A stretch of DNA of 46,769 nucleotides, from positions 1 to 46,769 of the forward strand of contig JBBDYQ010000006.1 of the NCBI GenBank assembly GCA_040901445.1, written 5' to 3'. The notes beneath the pieces are model-generated. The model worked only from the letters and a program-made list of their open reading frames with translations. It did not search any database and was not told where the DNA came from. The position numbers and the translations under genes are program-made. The DNA comes from Thermoleophilaceae bacterium (GTDB taxonomy: Bacteria > Actinomycetota > Thermoleophilia > Solirubrobacterales > Thermoleophilaceae). Within the stretch, counting starts at the first letter, position 1. Every line of letters begins with the position of its first letter. Below are positions 14,374 through 22,573 of the stretch, piece by piece.

Positions 14374-15574
14374 AACCCGTGGTGGAGGACCCCACCGGCG
14401 ACGGCTCCTCCGTGTACCACGAGTAGGCGTAGGACGGCTCGTCCAGCTCGCGCGCCAACGACGTGAGCTTCATCGGCTTGAAGGTGTCCCACATCACAGC
14501 CAGCTCCTCGGTGCGGCGGGCGCCCAGCGCCTTCTCCACCAGGCCCGGCTGCGGGCCGTGGGGCAGGCCGGACGGATGCACCGTGATGGAGCCGATCTCG
14601 ATGCCCTTGCGCGAGCCGAAGTCGCCCGAGACGTAATAGATCATCTCCTCCGACTGCACGTTGGAGTGGTGGTAGGGGAGAGGGACCGCCTGCGGGTCGT
14701 AGTCCAGCTCGCGCGGGCAGAACGAGCAGATCACGAAGCTCTGGCCCTGGAAGGTCTGGTGCACCGGCGGCGGCAGGTGAAGGCGCCCGGTGCGCGGCTC
14801 GAAGTCGTGGACGTTGAACGTGTACGGATAGACGTAGCCGTCCCAGCCCACCACGTCGAAGGGGTGGTAGTCGAGCAGGTAGCGTTGGAGGCCGCCGCGC
14901 ACGCGCAGGACGAGCTCGAACTCGCCGCGCTCGCGGTGGGTCTCCAGCTCCTGGGGTGGGTGGAAGTCGCGCTGCGAGTAGGGCGCATGCTCGAGCAGCT
15001 GGCCGTAGCGATTGCGGTAGCGGTTGGGCGTCTCGATCTCGCCCGGGGTGTGGAAGTAGAGCCAGGTCTGCGGGCCGTCGAAGCTGAAGCGGTAGGTGGT
15101 GCCGCGGGGAATGACGAGGTAGTCGTGCCGGCGGAAGGGCACCCGCCCGAACACGGTCTCGAGCACGCCGCCGCCCTCGTGCACGAAATAGACCTCGTCG
15201 CCCTCGCCGTTGCGGTAGAACGCCTCGCCTGCCGTGACCGGCTTGACCACCGCCAGCTCGAGGTCGGAGTTCCATTGCAGGACCTGGCGCCCGGAGATGG
15301 GATCGCCTCCGGGCGCCAGGCCTGCGGTGCGCGTGTGACGGTGCACGTGGGCGTCAGGCACCCATTCCTCGTGCACGATCGGGGTGAAGTCGAGGGCCTT
15401 GCGGATCCGGCAGGGCGACTCCAGGTGGTAGAGGATCGACTCGTTGCCGGAGAAGCCCTCGAAGCCGAGCACCTCCTCCACGAGCAGGCGCCCGCCGCCG
15501 TTGCCGCCGGCTCCGTTGTCCCGGAACTGCACGTGCCGCTTGGCCGGGATGTCGCCGAGCTGGGCGTAGCGCAT
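14372..15574 (-). CDS. hmgA: Homogentisate 1,2-dioxygenase
   Basis: A protein of 400 residues of the HmgA cupin family. FVICSFCPRELDYDP is a family landmark. The Fe(II) ligands are expected in YHHSNVQSEEMIYYVSG (His and Glu) and in HPSGLPHGPQPG (His). It opens the aromatic ring of homogentisate to maleylacetoacetate. It is somewhat shorter than proteobacterial or human HGD (about 430-445 residues), as is common in actinobacterial forms. It starts 2 nt after the hpd stop, so the two are one transcript: hpd makes homogentisate and hmgA cleaves it. The terminator hairpin begins at its stop codon. Confidence 0.9.
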   Translation of the reverse strand: MRYAQLGDIPAKRHVQFRDNGAGGNGGGRLLVEEVLGFEGFSGNESILYHLESPCRIRKALDFTPIVHEEWVPDAHVHRHTRTAGLAPGGDPISGRQVLQWNSDLELAVVKPVTAGEAFYRNGEGDEVYFVHEGGGVLETVFGRVPFRRHDYLVIPRGTTYRFSFDGPQTWLYFHTPGEIETPNRYRNRYGQLLEHAPYSQRDFHPPQELETHRERGEFELVLRVRGGLQRYLLDYHPFDVVGWDGYVYPYTFNVHDFEPRTGRLHLPPPVHQTFQGQSFVICSFCPRELDYDPQAVPLPYHHSNVQSEEMIYYVSGDFGSRKGIEIGSITVHPSGLPHGPQPGLVEKALGARRTEELAVMWDTFKPMKLTSLARELDEPSYAYSWYTEEPSPVGSSTTG

Positions 15575-15576
15575 GG

Positions 15577-16674
15577 CTAGAGGTTCCCCCGCAGCTCCTG
15601 CTCCCGCTCGATCGCCTCGAACAGCGCCTTGAAGTTGCCCTCGCCGAAGCCGCGCGCGCCGTGGCGCTCGATCAGCTCGAAGAAGACGGTGGGGCGGTCG
15701 CCGATCGGCTTGGTGAAGATCTGCAGCAGGTAGCCCTCGTCGTCGCGGTCGGCGAGGATGCCGAGCTCGCGGAGGTCCGCCACGTTCTCGTCGATCTCGC
15801 CGATCCGCCCGGGCAGCTCCTCGTAGTAGGACTCGGGGGTGGTGAGGAACTCCACCCCGCGCTCCCGGAGCCGGCGCACCGTGCCGACGATGTCGGTCGT
15901 GGACATCGCCACGTGCTGCACGCCGGCTCCCCCGTAGAACTCCAGGTACTCCTCGATCTGGGACTTGCGCTGGCCCTCGGCGGGCTCGTTGATCGGGAAC
16001 TTGATGCGGCCGTTGCCGTTGGCCACGACCTTCGACATCAGCGCCGAGTACTCGGTGGAGATGTCCTCGTCGGAGAAGTGGATCATCTCGGTCATCCCGA
16101 AGACGCGCTCGTAGTAGGAGACCCACTCCTCCATCCGCCCGAGCTCGACGTTGCCCACGACGTGGTCGATGCCGGCGAGCAGCCCCTCGTCCGGACCGGC
16201 GTTCTCGACCGGCCGAAACCCGGGCATGAAGCCGGTGCCCCCTGAGCGCTCGACGAAGGTGTGGAGGGTCTCGCCGTAGGTGGCCACCTGGGCGAGGCGC
16301 ACGCCGGCGTCCTCCCACGTCTCGCGGATGCCGCGGGCGCCGCGGCGGACGGCCTCGCGATAGGCGTAGTCGGCGTCGGGCACCGACAGCGCGATGACCT
16401 TCACGCCGTCGCCGTGCTCGGCCACGTGCCGGGCGATCTCGGAGCCGGGATGCAGCGCGGCCGTGACCACCAGGCGGATGCGGCCCTGCTCCAGCACGTG
16501 CGAGGCGCGGTCGCGCACCCCGGTTTCGAGCCCGGCGCGCGCGGTCTCCGTGAATCCGAAAGCGTGCGTGAGGTGGTACACCGCCTGCTTGGCGTTGCCC
16601 ACGTAGAGCTCGAGGTGGTCGATGCCGTGCAGCGGCATCGTGTCCTGGGTGGGGGCGATTGTCTGTGTGGCCAT
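15577..16674 (-). CDS. hpd: 4-hydroxyphenylpyruvate dioxygenase
   Basis: A protein of 365 residues made of two VOC-fold halves. The Fe(II) ligands are the His of GIDHVVGNVE, the His of AGVQHVAMSTTDI and the Glu of VFFELIERHG. The C-terminal gating helix GARGFGEGNFKALFEAIE is typical of HPPD. It converts 4-hydroxyphenylpyruvate to homogentisate in tyrosine catabolism. It opens an operon with hmgA and is divergent from an Lrp-type regulator across a 51-nt promoter region. Confidence 0.94.
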   Translation of the reverse strand: MATQTIAPTQDTMPLHGIDHLELYVGNAKQAVYHLTHAFGFTETARAGLETGVRDRASHVLEQGRIRLVVTAALHPGSEIARHVAEHGDGVKVIALSVPDADYAYREAVRRGARGIRETWEDAGVRLAQVATYGETLHTFVERSGGTGFMPGFRPVENAGPDEGLLAGIDHVVGNVELGRMEEWVSYYERVFGMTEMIHFSDEDISTEYSALMSKVVANGNGRIKFPINEPAEGQRKSQIEEYLEFYGGAGVQHVAMSTTDIVGTVRRLRERGVEFLTTPESYYEELPGRIGEIDENVADLRELGILADRDDEGYLLQIFTKPIGDRPTVFFELIERHGARGFGEGNFKALFEAIEREQELRGNL

Positions 16675-16725
16675 GTGCTTTATGATTCACGGGTATGGTA
16701 TCAGTCTCAACCAGGATTCATTGCG
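16675..16725. promoter_or_regulatory. Divergent hpd / lrp regulatory region with direct repeats
   Basis: This short region is AT-richer than its surroundings. GATTCA occurs twice in the same direction at 16684-16689 and 16715-16720, 31 bp apart, close to three helical turns, as expected for cooperative binding by an Lrp-type octamer or dimers. TATGGT (16693-16698) is a possible -10 for the + strand gene. On the minus strand TTGAGA and ATCATA, 18 bp apart, are a candidate -35/-10 pair for hpd. Confidence 0.5.
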
Positions 16726-17154
16726 TTGGATGACGTTGACCGCAAGATCATTGCGCTGATGAGAGAGGATGCGCGGCGTTCGTTCCAGGACATCGGCGAG
16801 CGCGTCTCGCTGTCCGCGCCGGCGGTCAAGCGGCGCGTGGACCGCCTGGAGGAGCGCGGCGTGATCAAGGGCTACACCGCGACCGTCGACCCCGAGGTGC
16901 TCGGCTTCCACACGCATGCGTTCGTGTCCATGTACTGCGAGGGCCGGATGGCCGCGGGCGAGATCCGAGCGGCCGTGCGCGACCACCCCGAGGTCGTGGG
17001 CGCCTACACCGTGGCCGGCGAGTCCAGTGCCATCCTCCACGTGGTGGCGGCCGACACCCAGCACCTCGAGGAGTCGCTCGAACGGCTGCGCGACACTCCG
17101 GGGATCCTGCGCACCCAGACGCAGGTCGTGCTCTCCACCCTGCTCGAGCGATGA
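16726..17154 (+). CDS. Lrp/AsnC-family regulator
   Basis: A protein of 142 residues. The N-terminal helix-turn-helix is DDVDRKIIALMREDARRSFQ, then IGERVSLSAPAVKRRVDRLEERG. The C-terminal RAM/ligand domain ends in LRTQTQVVLSTLLER. TTG 16726 is taken as the start because it gives the canonical DxxDxxIL Lrp N-terminus; no ATG or GTG is in frame nearby. Position implies control of divergent hpd-hmgA, perhaps with an aromatic amino or keto acid as ligand. The gene also leads the ATP-grasp/ferritin-like operon (ATGA overlap), so it likely controls both directions. Confidence 0.85.
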   Translation: MDDVDRKIIALMREDARRSFQDIGERVSLSAPAVKRRVDRLEERGVIKGYTATVDPEVLGFHTHAFVSMYCEGRMAAGEIRAAVRDHPEVVGAYTVAGESSAILHVVAADTQHLEESLERLRDTPGILRTQTQVVLSTLLER

Positions 17155-18500
17155 TCGACGGCGTCGCGGACCTCAAGCTCCAGCATCTGGTCGAGCTGTC
17201 CAAGCTGGGCGACGGCGCCTGCGATCTCGAGCGCGAGATCGAGGGCTGGCTGGCCGAGCACGACGTGGTCTTCGACGGCCACACGATCCCGTTCGTGCTC
17301 ATGCCGCACTTCATCTCGGGCGCCCAGCTGAAGGAGGTGCGCCGCGCGGTGGGCTGCCTGTCGGCCGTGCTCGACCGCCTCTGCGACGCCTATCCCGAGG
17401 ACGCCCGCCTGCGCGAGGAGCTGGCCGTGCCCGAGCGCGAGGACGAGCTCATCCGCATGGACGCTGGCTACCCGCGCCCGCTGCGCATCTGCCGGCTCGA
17501 CGCGTTCCTGTCGGGCGGCGACGTGAAGTTCCTCGAGTTCAACGCCGACTCGCCCGCCGGCATCGGCTACACCGACATCCTGTTCGACGGATTGGCGCGG
17601 GCCATCGACCTGCCGCGCGTGCGCGGCGAGTTCGAGACCTCCTACACGCCGATGCTGCCGGTGCTCATCGCCACGCTGCTCGACGCCTACAAGCACTTCC
17701 GCGGCGGCACGGACCTTCCGGAGCGGCCGCGGCTGGCTCTGGTGGACGTGGCCGGCTCGCCCAGCGTGCCGGAGTTCCGCATCATCTGCGCCGCCGCCGG
17801 CGACGCCGGTGTCGAGGCCCTGCACTGCACGCTCGACGACCTCTCCTACGACGGGTCGGTGCTGCGTGCCGGCGGCGAGCCGGTGCAGCTCGTGTACCGC
17901 CGCGCCCTGCTCGAGGACGTGGGGGACGGCCCGCTGCTGGACGCCGCCCGCGACCGCCGCGCCTGCCTGGTCAACCCGTTCCGCGCGCGGGTGGCCAACA
18001 ACAAGAAGCTCTTCGCCCTGCTCGAGGATCCCCGTTATGCCGATCGCGACGAGCTGGAGGTCATCCGCCGCACGATCCCCTGGACGCGCGTGCTGCGGGA
18101 CGGCCGCGCCACCTGGGGCGACTGGGTGGTGGACCTGCTCGCCTTTGCCTCCGACAACCGCGAGCGGCTGGTGCTCAAGCCGGCGTCCGACTACGGCGGG
18201 CACGGCGTGGCGCTGGGTGTGGAGACCGGGCAGGGCGAGTGGGACGCTCTCATCGAGGAGCACGCGCCGCGCGCGGACTTCGTGGTGCAGGAGTACGTCC
18301 CGGTCCCGCAGGAGATGTTCCCGACAGTCGAGGACGGTCACATCCAGATGCAGCTCAAGCACTTCAACATCAACCCGTTCGGGATCGGAGGCCGCTACGC
18401 CGGCATGATCACCCGCATCTCCGACCGCGCGGTGATCAACGTGTCGGCGGGCGGCGGCCTGCTGCCGAGCGTGCTGGGAAAGGGGCGCAGCCATGCTTAG
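17151..18500 (+). CDS. Circularly permuted ATP-grasp ligase-like protein
   Basis: A protein of 449 residues. Motifs match the glutathionylspermidine-synthase-like/circularly permuted ATP-grasp group: VKFLEFNADSPAGIGYTD, the nucleotide-binding lysine strand RLVLKPASDYGGHGVALG, FVVQEYVPVPQEMFP, and the metal-binding end LKHFNINPFGIGGRYAG. Such enzymes join a carboxylate to an amine or thiol through an acyl-phosphate. No amidase domain is fused and the substrate is unknown. It sits between the Lrp regulator (4-nt overlap) and a ferritin-like protein (8-nt overlap), next to tyrosine catabolism genes. A small-molecule or peptide ligation pathway using an aromatic compound is a possibility only. 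Confidence 0.8.
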   Translation: MIDGVADLKLQHLVELSKLGDGACDLEREIEGWLAEHDVVFDGHTIPFVLMPHFISGAQLKEVRRAVGCLSAVLDRLCDAYPEDARLREELAVPEREDELIRMDAGYPRPLRICRLDAFLSGGDVKFLEFNADSPAGIGYTDILFDGLARAIDLPRVRGEFETSYTPMLPVLIATLLDAYKHFRGGTDLPERPRLALVDVAGSPSVPEFRIICAAAGDAGVEALHCTLDDLSYDGSVLRAGGEPVQLVYRRALLEDVGDGPLLDAARDRRACLVNPFRARVANNKKLFALLEDPRYADRDELEVIRRTIPWTRVLRDGRATWGDWVVDLLAFASDNRERLVLKPASDYGGHGVALGVETGQGEWDALIEEHAPRADFVVQEYVPVPQEMFPTVEDGHIQMQLKHFNINPFGIGGRYAGMITRISDRAVINVSAGGGLLPSVLGKGRSHA

Positions 18501-19668
18501 GCGCGGCTACGACGTCGACGAGAACGCCATCCGCTTCTCGAACTACTTCCATGTGCTGCGCGAGCTCGTCCACCTGTCGTCCGGCTGGCTGGCGCTGGAG
18601 CCGTCGTTCGAGCGCAAGTATGCGCTGGGCGACCATCTCCACGACGACGCGCGCGCGGTCACGAAGGTCAAGCGGCGGCTGTACGAGCTGCGCCACCCGA
18701 GCGACTACCCGGGCGCGCCGGGTCCCGAGCTCGCGCAGCTGCTCGACGAGCTCGCGGCGGCGGACTCGCCGGAGGCCTACCGCGAGCTGGCCTACGGCGT
18801 GGTCAAGCCCACACTGGCCGCCGCGATGCGCGTGCACCTGGCCGAGCTCGACCCGGTGACTGACGAGCCGTCGCTGCGCCTGCTCGAGCAGGTGGCCGCG
18901 CGGCAGGAGCGCCACAGCCAACAGCGGGGTCAGGTCTTGCATTCACACACCGGAGGTGTCGGAATGCAAGACCTGACCCTGGATCTGGGCGCGCTCCCGA
19001 TCAAGCTCCGCGGCGAGCCGCGGCCGCTGCGCATCCTGCCGCCGCTCCACGACCCCGCTCGCGACGAGTTCGTGGAGGTGAACGAGCACGGCGACCCGTA
19101 CCTCACCGACGACCTGTACGTGAACGGCGACGAGAACCACGTGCCCACCGACCCCGACGAGCAGCGCCACTTCTTCCACGGGCTGATGGACGCGGAGCTG
19201 TGCGCGGCCGAGCTGATGGCGCGCAACTCGCACGAGCATCCGGAGATGCCGTGGGACTTCCACGTGGACATGGCCCGCCAGACCTGGGACGAGCTGCGCC
19301 ACGCGCGCGTGCACGAGATCCTCATGCGAACCGAGCTGGGCTGCCGCTGGGGCGACTACCCGGTGGGCTTCTCCTACTTCCGCTCCATCTACGCCCATGA
19401 CCTGCTTGGCCGGCTGGTGCTCTTCAACGGAACCAGCGAGCAGAAGGCCATGTGGCGCCACTCGCACCGCCGCAAGGTGCTGGTGGAGCTGGGGCAGGAG
19501 AGCGTGGCGAAGGTCTTCGACTACCTGCTGGCGGACGAGGTGCCGCACGTGCACAACGGCGTGCGCTGGGGCACCCACCTGCTCGGCGGCGACGAGAGCG
19601 CCTACCGAGAGAAGGTGCGCGAGCTGCGCCAGGGGCTCGACCACACGGGCGCGCCGGCCTCCGCCTAA
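18493..19668 (+). CDS. Ferritin-like di-iron protein with in-frame palindromic insert
   Basis: A protein of 391 residues. The C-terminal half has a ferritin-like metal set: ELCAAELMARNSHEH, then TWDELRHARVHEI (E..H), then YLLADEVPHVHNG (DExxH), which resembles DUF455-like proteins. The N-terminal 145 residues are helical (HVLRELVHLSSGWLALEP, GDHLHDDARAVTKVKRRL). Between the halves lies palindrome A2, read as RGQVLHSHTGGVGMQDLT; its length of 54 nt (18 codons) preserves the frame. The ATG at 18964 inside the repeat could also start the C-terminal domain separately. It likely acts with the upstream ATP-grasp protein, for example as an oxidase or oxygenase, but no reaction is known. Confidence 0.75.
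   Translation: MLRRGYDVDENAIRFSNYFHVLRELVHLSSGWLALEPSFERKYALGDHLHDDARAVTKVKRRLYELRHPSDYPGAPGPELAQLLDELAAADSPEAYRELAYGVVKPTLAAAMRVHLAELDPVTDEPSLRLLEQVAARQERHSQQRGQVLHSHTGGVGMQDLTLDLGALPIKLRGEPRPLRILPPLHDPARDEFVEVNEHGDPYLTDDLYVNGDENHVPTDPDEQRHFFHGLMDAELCAAELMARNSHEHPEMPWDFHVDMARQTWDELRHARVHEILMRTELGCRWGDYPVGFSYFRSIYAHDLLGRLVLFNGTSEQKAMWRHSHRRKVLVELGQESVAKVFDYLLADEVPHVHNGVRWGTHLLGGDESAYREKVRELRQGLDHTGAPASA
18926..18980. repeat. Family A palindromic repeat inside a coding sequence (copy A2)
   Basis: Left arm GGGGTCAGGTCTTGCATTC (18926-18944) and right arm GAATGCAAGACCTGACCCT (18962-18980) are complementary except for the last base. An inner ACACC/GGTGT stem extends the hairpin. It is open in the reading frame of the ferritin-like gene. 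Confidence 0.9.
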
Positions 19669-19676
19669 TCCTCGAG

Positions 19677-19742
19677 GCGCTGCCCCTCTCCTCGTGGTCG
19701 TCGCCGCCTGCATCGCCGGGGCCACGAGGAGATGGGCTGCGC
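19677..19742. terminator. Long hairpin between convergent genes
   Basis: Arms 19677-19697 and 19722-19742 pair over 21 bp with two mismatches (core CCTCGTGG/CCACGAGG) around a 24-nt loop. It lies between the ends of the ferritin-like gene and the convergent methyltransferase gene. It may be a bidirectional terminator or another palindromic repeat. No T-tract follows on either strand. Confidence 0.6.
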
Positions 19743-19771
19743 GGCGCACCCTTCAATGGTGGCGGCGCTGT

Positions 19772-20515
19772 CTACGCCAGCCGGCCGGCCACGATCTGCG
19801 CGAACCCGGCCAGGCGCTGGGTGACGTCCGTGAATCCGCGCCCTTCGAGCAGGCCCACGACCTCGCGCCGGTCGAACATGCGCTGGCCGCTCAGGCGGCC
19901 GGTGATGGAGTCGAGCGTGCGCAGCGGCTGCGGGTCGCGGCGGCGGCTGGTGAGCAGCGCCACGCGGCCGCCCGGCCTGAGCACGCGCGCCATGTGGTCG
20001 AGCGCCTTCTCGGCGTCCGGGAACATGTGCAGCGCGGCGAAGCAGCAGACGGCGTCGAAGGTCTCGTTGCGGAAGGGCAGCAGCACGGCGTCGCCGCGCA
20101 CGTAGGCGGCCTCTCCGCCGGGCGTGTCGCGCACCGCGCGCTCCAGCATCGTCGTCGAGGCGTCGATGCCCACGGCCAGCCCGTCCGGCGCCACGGCGCG
20201 TGCGAAGTCGCGCGTGAAGTTACCCGGCCCGCATGCCACGTCGAGCACCGTCACGCCCGGTTCGAGCCCGAGCAGCTCGCGCGCCAGCCGGTGCTCCGCT
20301 GATCGGGTGAGTCCGGTGAGCAGCAGCCCCCACCCGGGCCGCCACCAGCGCTCGTAGACCATGGGGAGGACCCCGGTGTTCATGAGGCGGGGCGCGAACC
20401 CGGTGGCCTCGGGAGCGGCCCCGCCGAGCAGGTCGATGTAGCCGCGGGACGCGTCCGGACCGGCCGGCGGCGTGGCGAGGAGCTCGAGCGTGCGGTCGAC
20501 CGCGGTGGCGCTCAC
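19772..20515 (-). CDS. Class I SAM-dependent methyltransferase
   Basis: A protein of 247 residues. Rossmann methyltransferase motifs: VTVLDVACGPGNFTRDFARA (motif I), VGIDASTTML (acidic motif II), GDAVLLPFRNETFDAVCCFA, and HMARVLRPGGRVALLTSRR. It resembles UbiE/Methyltransf_11 proteins acting on small molecules; the acceptor is unknown. The GTG at 20515 overlaps the stop of the upstream FAH-family gene (GTGA), so the two are cotranscribed. The association suggests a role with aromatic or keto-acid metabolites. Confidence 0.85.
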   Translation of the reverse strand: MSATAVDRTLELLATPPAGPDASRGYIDLLGGAAPEATGFAPRLMNTGVLPMVYERWWRPGWGLLLTGLTRSAEHRLARELLGLEPGVTVLDVACGPGNFTRDFARAVAPDGLAVGIDASTTMLERAVRDTPGGEAAYVRGDAVLLPFRNETFDAVCCFAALHMFPDAEKALDHMARVLRPGGRVALLTSRRRDPQPLRTLDSITGRLSGQRMFDRREVVGLLEGRGFTDVTQRLAGFAQIVAGRLA

Positions 20516-21324
20516 GAGACGGGAGTCTCCAGCATGCCGAGCCCGTCCGCCTCGAGGGCCACCACGTCGCCCGGCTCGATCCATCCTCCGCCGAGCTCGA
20601 GCAGGCAGCCGCCGTTGAGCGTGCCCGAGCCGAGCACGTCGCCGGGGCGCAGGCGGGTGTCGCGGGCGGCGTGCGCCAGCAGCTCGTCCCAGCCGAAGTG
20701 CTGCTCGCCCGCATTCGCCCGCGCGCGCTGCTTGCCGTTCACCGTCACGGTGGCCTCGAGCTGCAGCCGTCCGTTGCGGAGCGGCAGCTCGTCCGGGGTC
20801 ACCAACCAGGGGCCGAGGCTGATGGCGAAGTCCTTGCCCTTGTGCGGCCCGAGCCCGACGGTCATCTCGGCCCGCTGCACGTCGCGGGCGCTCCAGTCGT
20901 TCATCAGCGTGAAGCCGGCGATCTCGCCTTCGCCGCCGATGACCGCCGCGATCTCCAGCTCGAAGTCGAGCTCGCTGCTCGCCGCCGGGCGCTCGATCGG
21001 CTCGCCCGGGCCGCGGATCGAGGCCGGGTTGGAGAAGTAGAAGACGGGCGCGTCGTACCAGGCGGCCGGGATCTCGCCGCCGCGCCGGCGCCAGCCCGCG
21101 GCCACGTGGCCCTCGTAGGCGTAGAAGTCGCGCACGGACGGCGGCTCCGGGAGAGGGGCGAGGAGCTGAACGTCCGCGAGCCGGTGCTTGGCGCCCGCCG
21201 CCTCCCTCCCCTCACCTGCGAGCCAGTGGAGCATGGTGGGCGCGGCGAGCGTTCGCACGTCCTCGCCGTCGAGCTTTCCGACGCGCACCGCGCCGGCTGG
21301 TTCGCGGAAGGTCACAAGACGCAC
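20512..21324 (-). CDS. Fumarylacetoacetate hydrolase family protein
   Basis: A protein of 270 residues. FAH-fold features: RDFYAYEGHV, the metal triad SELDFELEIAAVIG (E-x-E) with NDWSARDVQ (Asp), GPHKGKDFAISLGPW (Lys), and GSGTLNGG near the C-terminus. Family members are fumarylacetoacetases, hydratases, isomerases or oxaloacetate decarboxylases that use Mg2+ on acylpyruvate-like substrates. With hpd and hmgA 4-5 kb away it is a candidate for the last step of the homogentisate route, though it is shorter than eukaryotic FAH (about 420 residues). GTG 21324 is chosen over upstream in-frame starts because the family begins at RLVTF. Confidence 0.8.
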   Translation of the reverse strand: MRLVTFREPAGAVRVGKLDGEDVRTLAAPTMLHWLAGEGREAAGAKHRLADVQLLAPLPEPPSVRDFYAYEGHVAAGWRRRGGEIPAAWYDAPVFYFSNPASIRGPGEPIERPAASSELDFELEIAAVIGGEGEIAGFTLMNDWSARDVQRAEMTVGLGPHKGKDFAISLGPWLVTPDELPLRNGRLQLEATVTVNGKQRARANAGEQHFGWDELLAHAARDTRLRPGDVLGSGTLNGGCLLELGGGWIEPGDVVALEADGLGMLETPVS

Positions 21325-21393
21325 GCGAGCAGCTTGCCAAAAGCCGCTGAGGCGCATCGCCGTCGCACAGCGACCACAAGGGGCCACAGCGGT

Positions 21394-21399
21394 TAGCCT
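21394..21399 (+). promoter_or_regulatory. Candidate -10 box TAGCCT
   Basis: TAGCCT lies 8 nt before ATG 21408, consistent with a near-leaderless transcript. Confidence 0.45.
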
Positions 21400-21407
21400 T
21401 GTGCCCG

Positions 21408-22562
21408 ATGCGGGGGAGGCGCCGGCAGGTGGCCGCAGCCAGGCTCGCGGCGATCGCCGCGACGGCGCTCGTCGCCGCCACGGCCGCTGTGCCGGCCGGC
21501 GCCCAGACGGGCGAGTCCGCGCTGTTCTGCCTGGGCGACCTCCAGGCCGACGCCGTGCCGCAGCGGCCCGGCGCGCCGCCGCTGCGCTTCGGCATCACGC
21601 CCGGCGTGCAGACGGGCCAGCTCCTTCTCGGGCCGGCAGACGTCATCCCGGAGGACCCGGCGCGGCACGAGGCGGCGCTCGACGAGCTGCGCCCGCCCGG
21701 CGATCCGTTCGTGCTCCGCCTCCACCGCTTCTTCTGGTCCGACGGCGAGCAGGGCATCCAGCGCTTCGAGGCCCTCGCCGAGCGCTACACCAGCAAGGGC
21801 TACCTCGTGGAGCTCCAGCTGCGCTACCACCCCGACGAGAGCCAGGAGGGCGACATCCGGGCGTGGACAGACCACGTTCGCGAGGTGGTGCGCCGCTTCG
21901 GCCCGAACCCGAACGTGGTGGCCATCCAGGTGACCAACGAGGTCAACCTCACGTTCTCGCCCGACTCCAGCGACGGCGCCTACGAGCGCGCACGGGACGC
22001 GCTGGTGCAGGGCGTGATCGCCGCAAGCGACGAGGCCGAGAAGAACGGCTTCGCGCAGCTCGAGATCGGCTTCAACTGGGCCTACCGGATGGACCCCGTG
22101 AGCGAGAACGCGTTCTGGACCCATCTGCGCGACGCCGGACCGGCCTTCCGCGCGGCGGTGGACTGGGTGGGCCTCGACGCCTACCCGGGCACGTTCGTGC
22201 TGCCGGTGCACACGCCCGGCGGCGAGCGCGACGGGATGGTGAACGCGATGAGCGTCCTGCGCTGCTTCCTGGATTACGCGCGGATCCCGTTCGAGACGCC
22301 GATCCACGTGGAGGAGAACGGCTGGCCCACCAGCCCGCCCCTGCGCAGCTACGAGTACCAGGCGCGCACGGTGGACACGCTCGTGCGCGCGGTGCACGAC
22401 TTCCGCGGCACCTACAACGTGACCGACTACCGCTGGTTCAACCTGCGCGACGGCGACTCGCAGAACCCCAATCCTCAGGTGCAGTACGGCCTCGTGCGCT
22501 CCGACTACCGGCCCAAGCCGGCCTTCGCCGTCTACCGGCGGCTCGTGCGCGAACTGCGCTAG
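21408..22562 (+). CDS. Secreted clan GH-A-like glycoside hydrolase
   Basis: A protein of 384 residues with a signal peptide (RLAAIAATALVAATAAVPAGA). The mature part looks like a TIM barrel. AIQVTNEVNLTFS gives the NE acid/base motif (Glu178), and IHVEENGWPT at about residue 302 gives the probable nucleophile. WVGLDAYPGTF and YRWFNLRDGDS are typical barrel-end strands of clan GH-A enzymes. I cannot assign a GH family or a substrate. The ATG is confirmed by the signal peptide; a TTG three codons upstream is also in frame. Divergent from the FAH gene. Confidence 0.75.
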   Translation: MRGRRRQVAAARLAAIAATALVAATAAVPAGAQTGESALFCLGDLQADAVPQRPGAPPLRFGITPGVQTGQLLLGPADVIPEDPARHEAALDELRPPGDPFVLRLHRFFWSDGEQGIQRFEALAERYTSKGYLVELQLRYHPDESQEGDIRAWTDHVREVVRRFGPNPNVVAIQVTNEVNLTFSPDSSDGAYERARDALVQGVIAASDEAEKNGFAQLEIGFNWAYRMDPVSENAFWTHLRDAGPAFRAAVDWVGLDAYPGTFVLPVHTPGGERDGMVNAMSVLRCFLDYARIPFETPIHVEENGWPTSPPLRSYEYQARTVDTLVRAVHDFRGTYNVTDYRWFNLRDGDSQNPNPQVQYGLVRSDYRPKPAFAVYRRLVRELR

Positions 22563-22573
22563 CGTCGCCCGCC

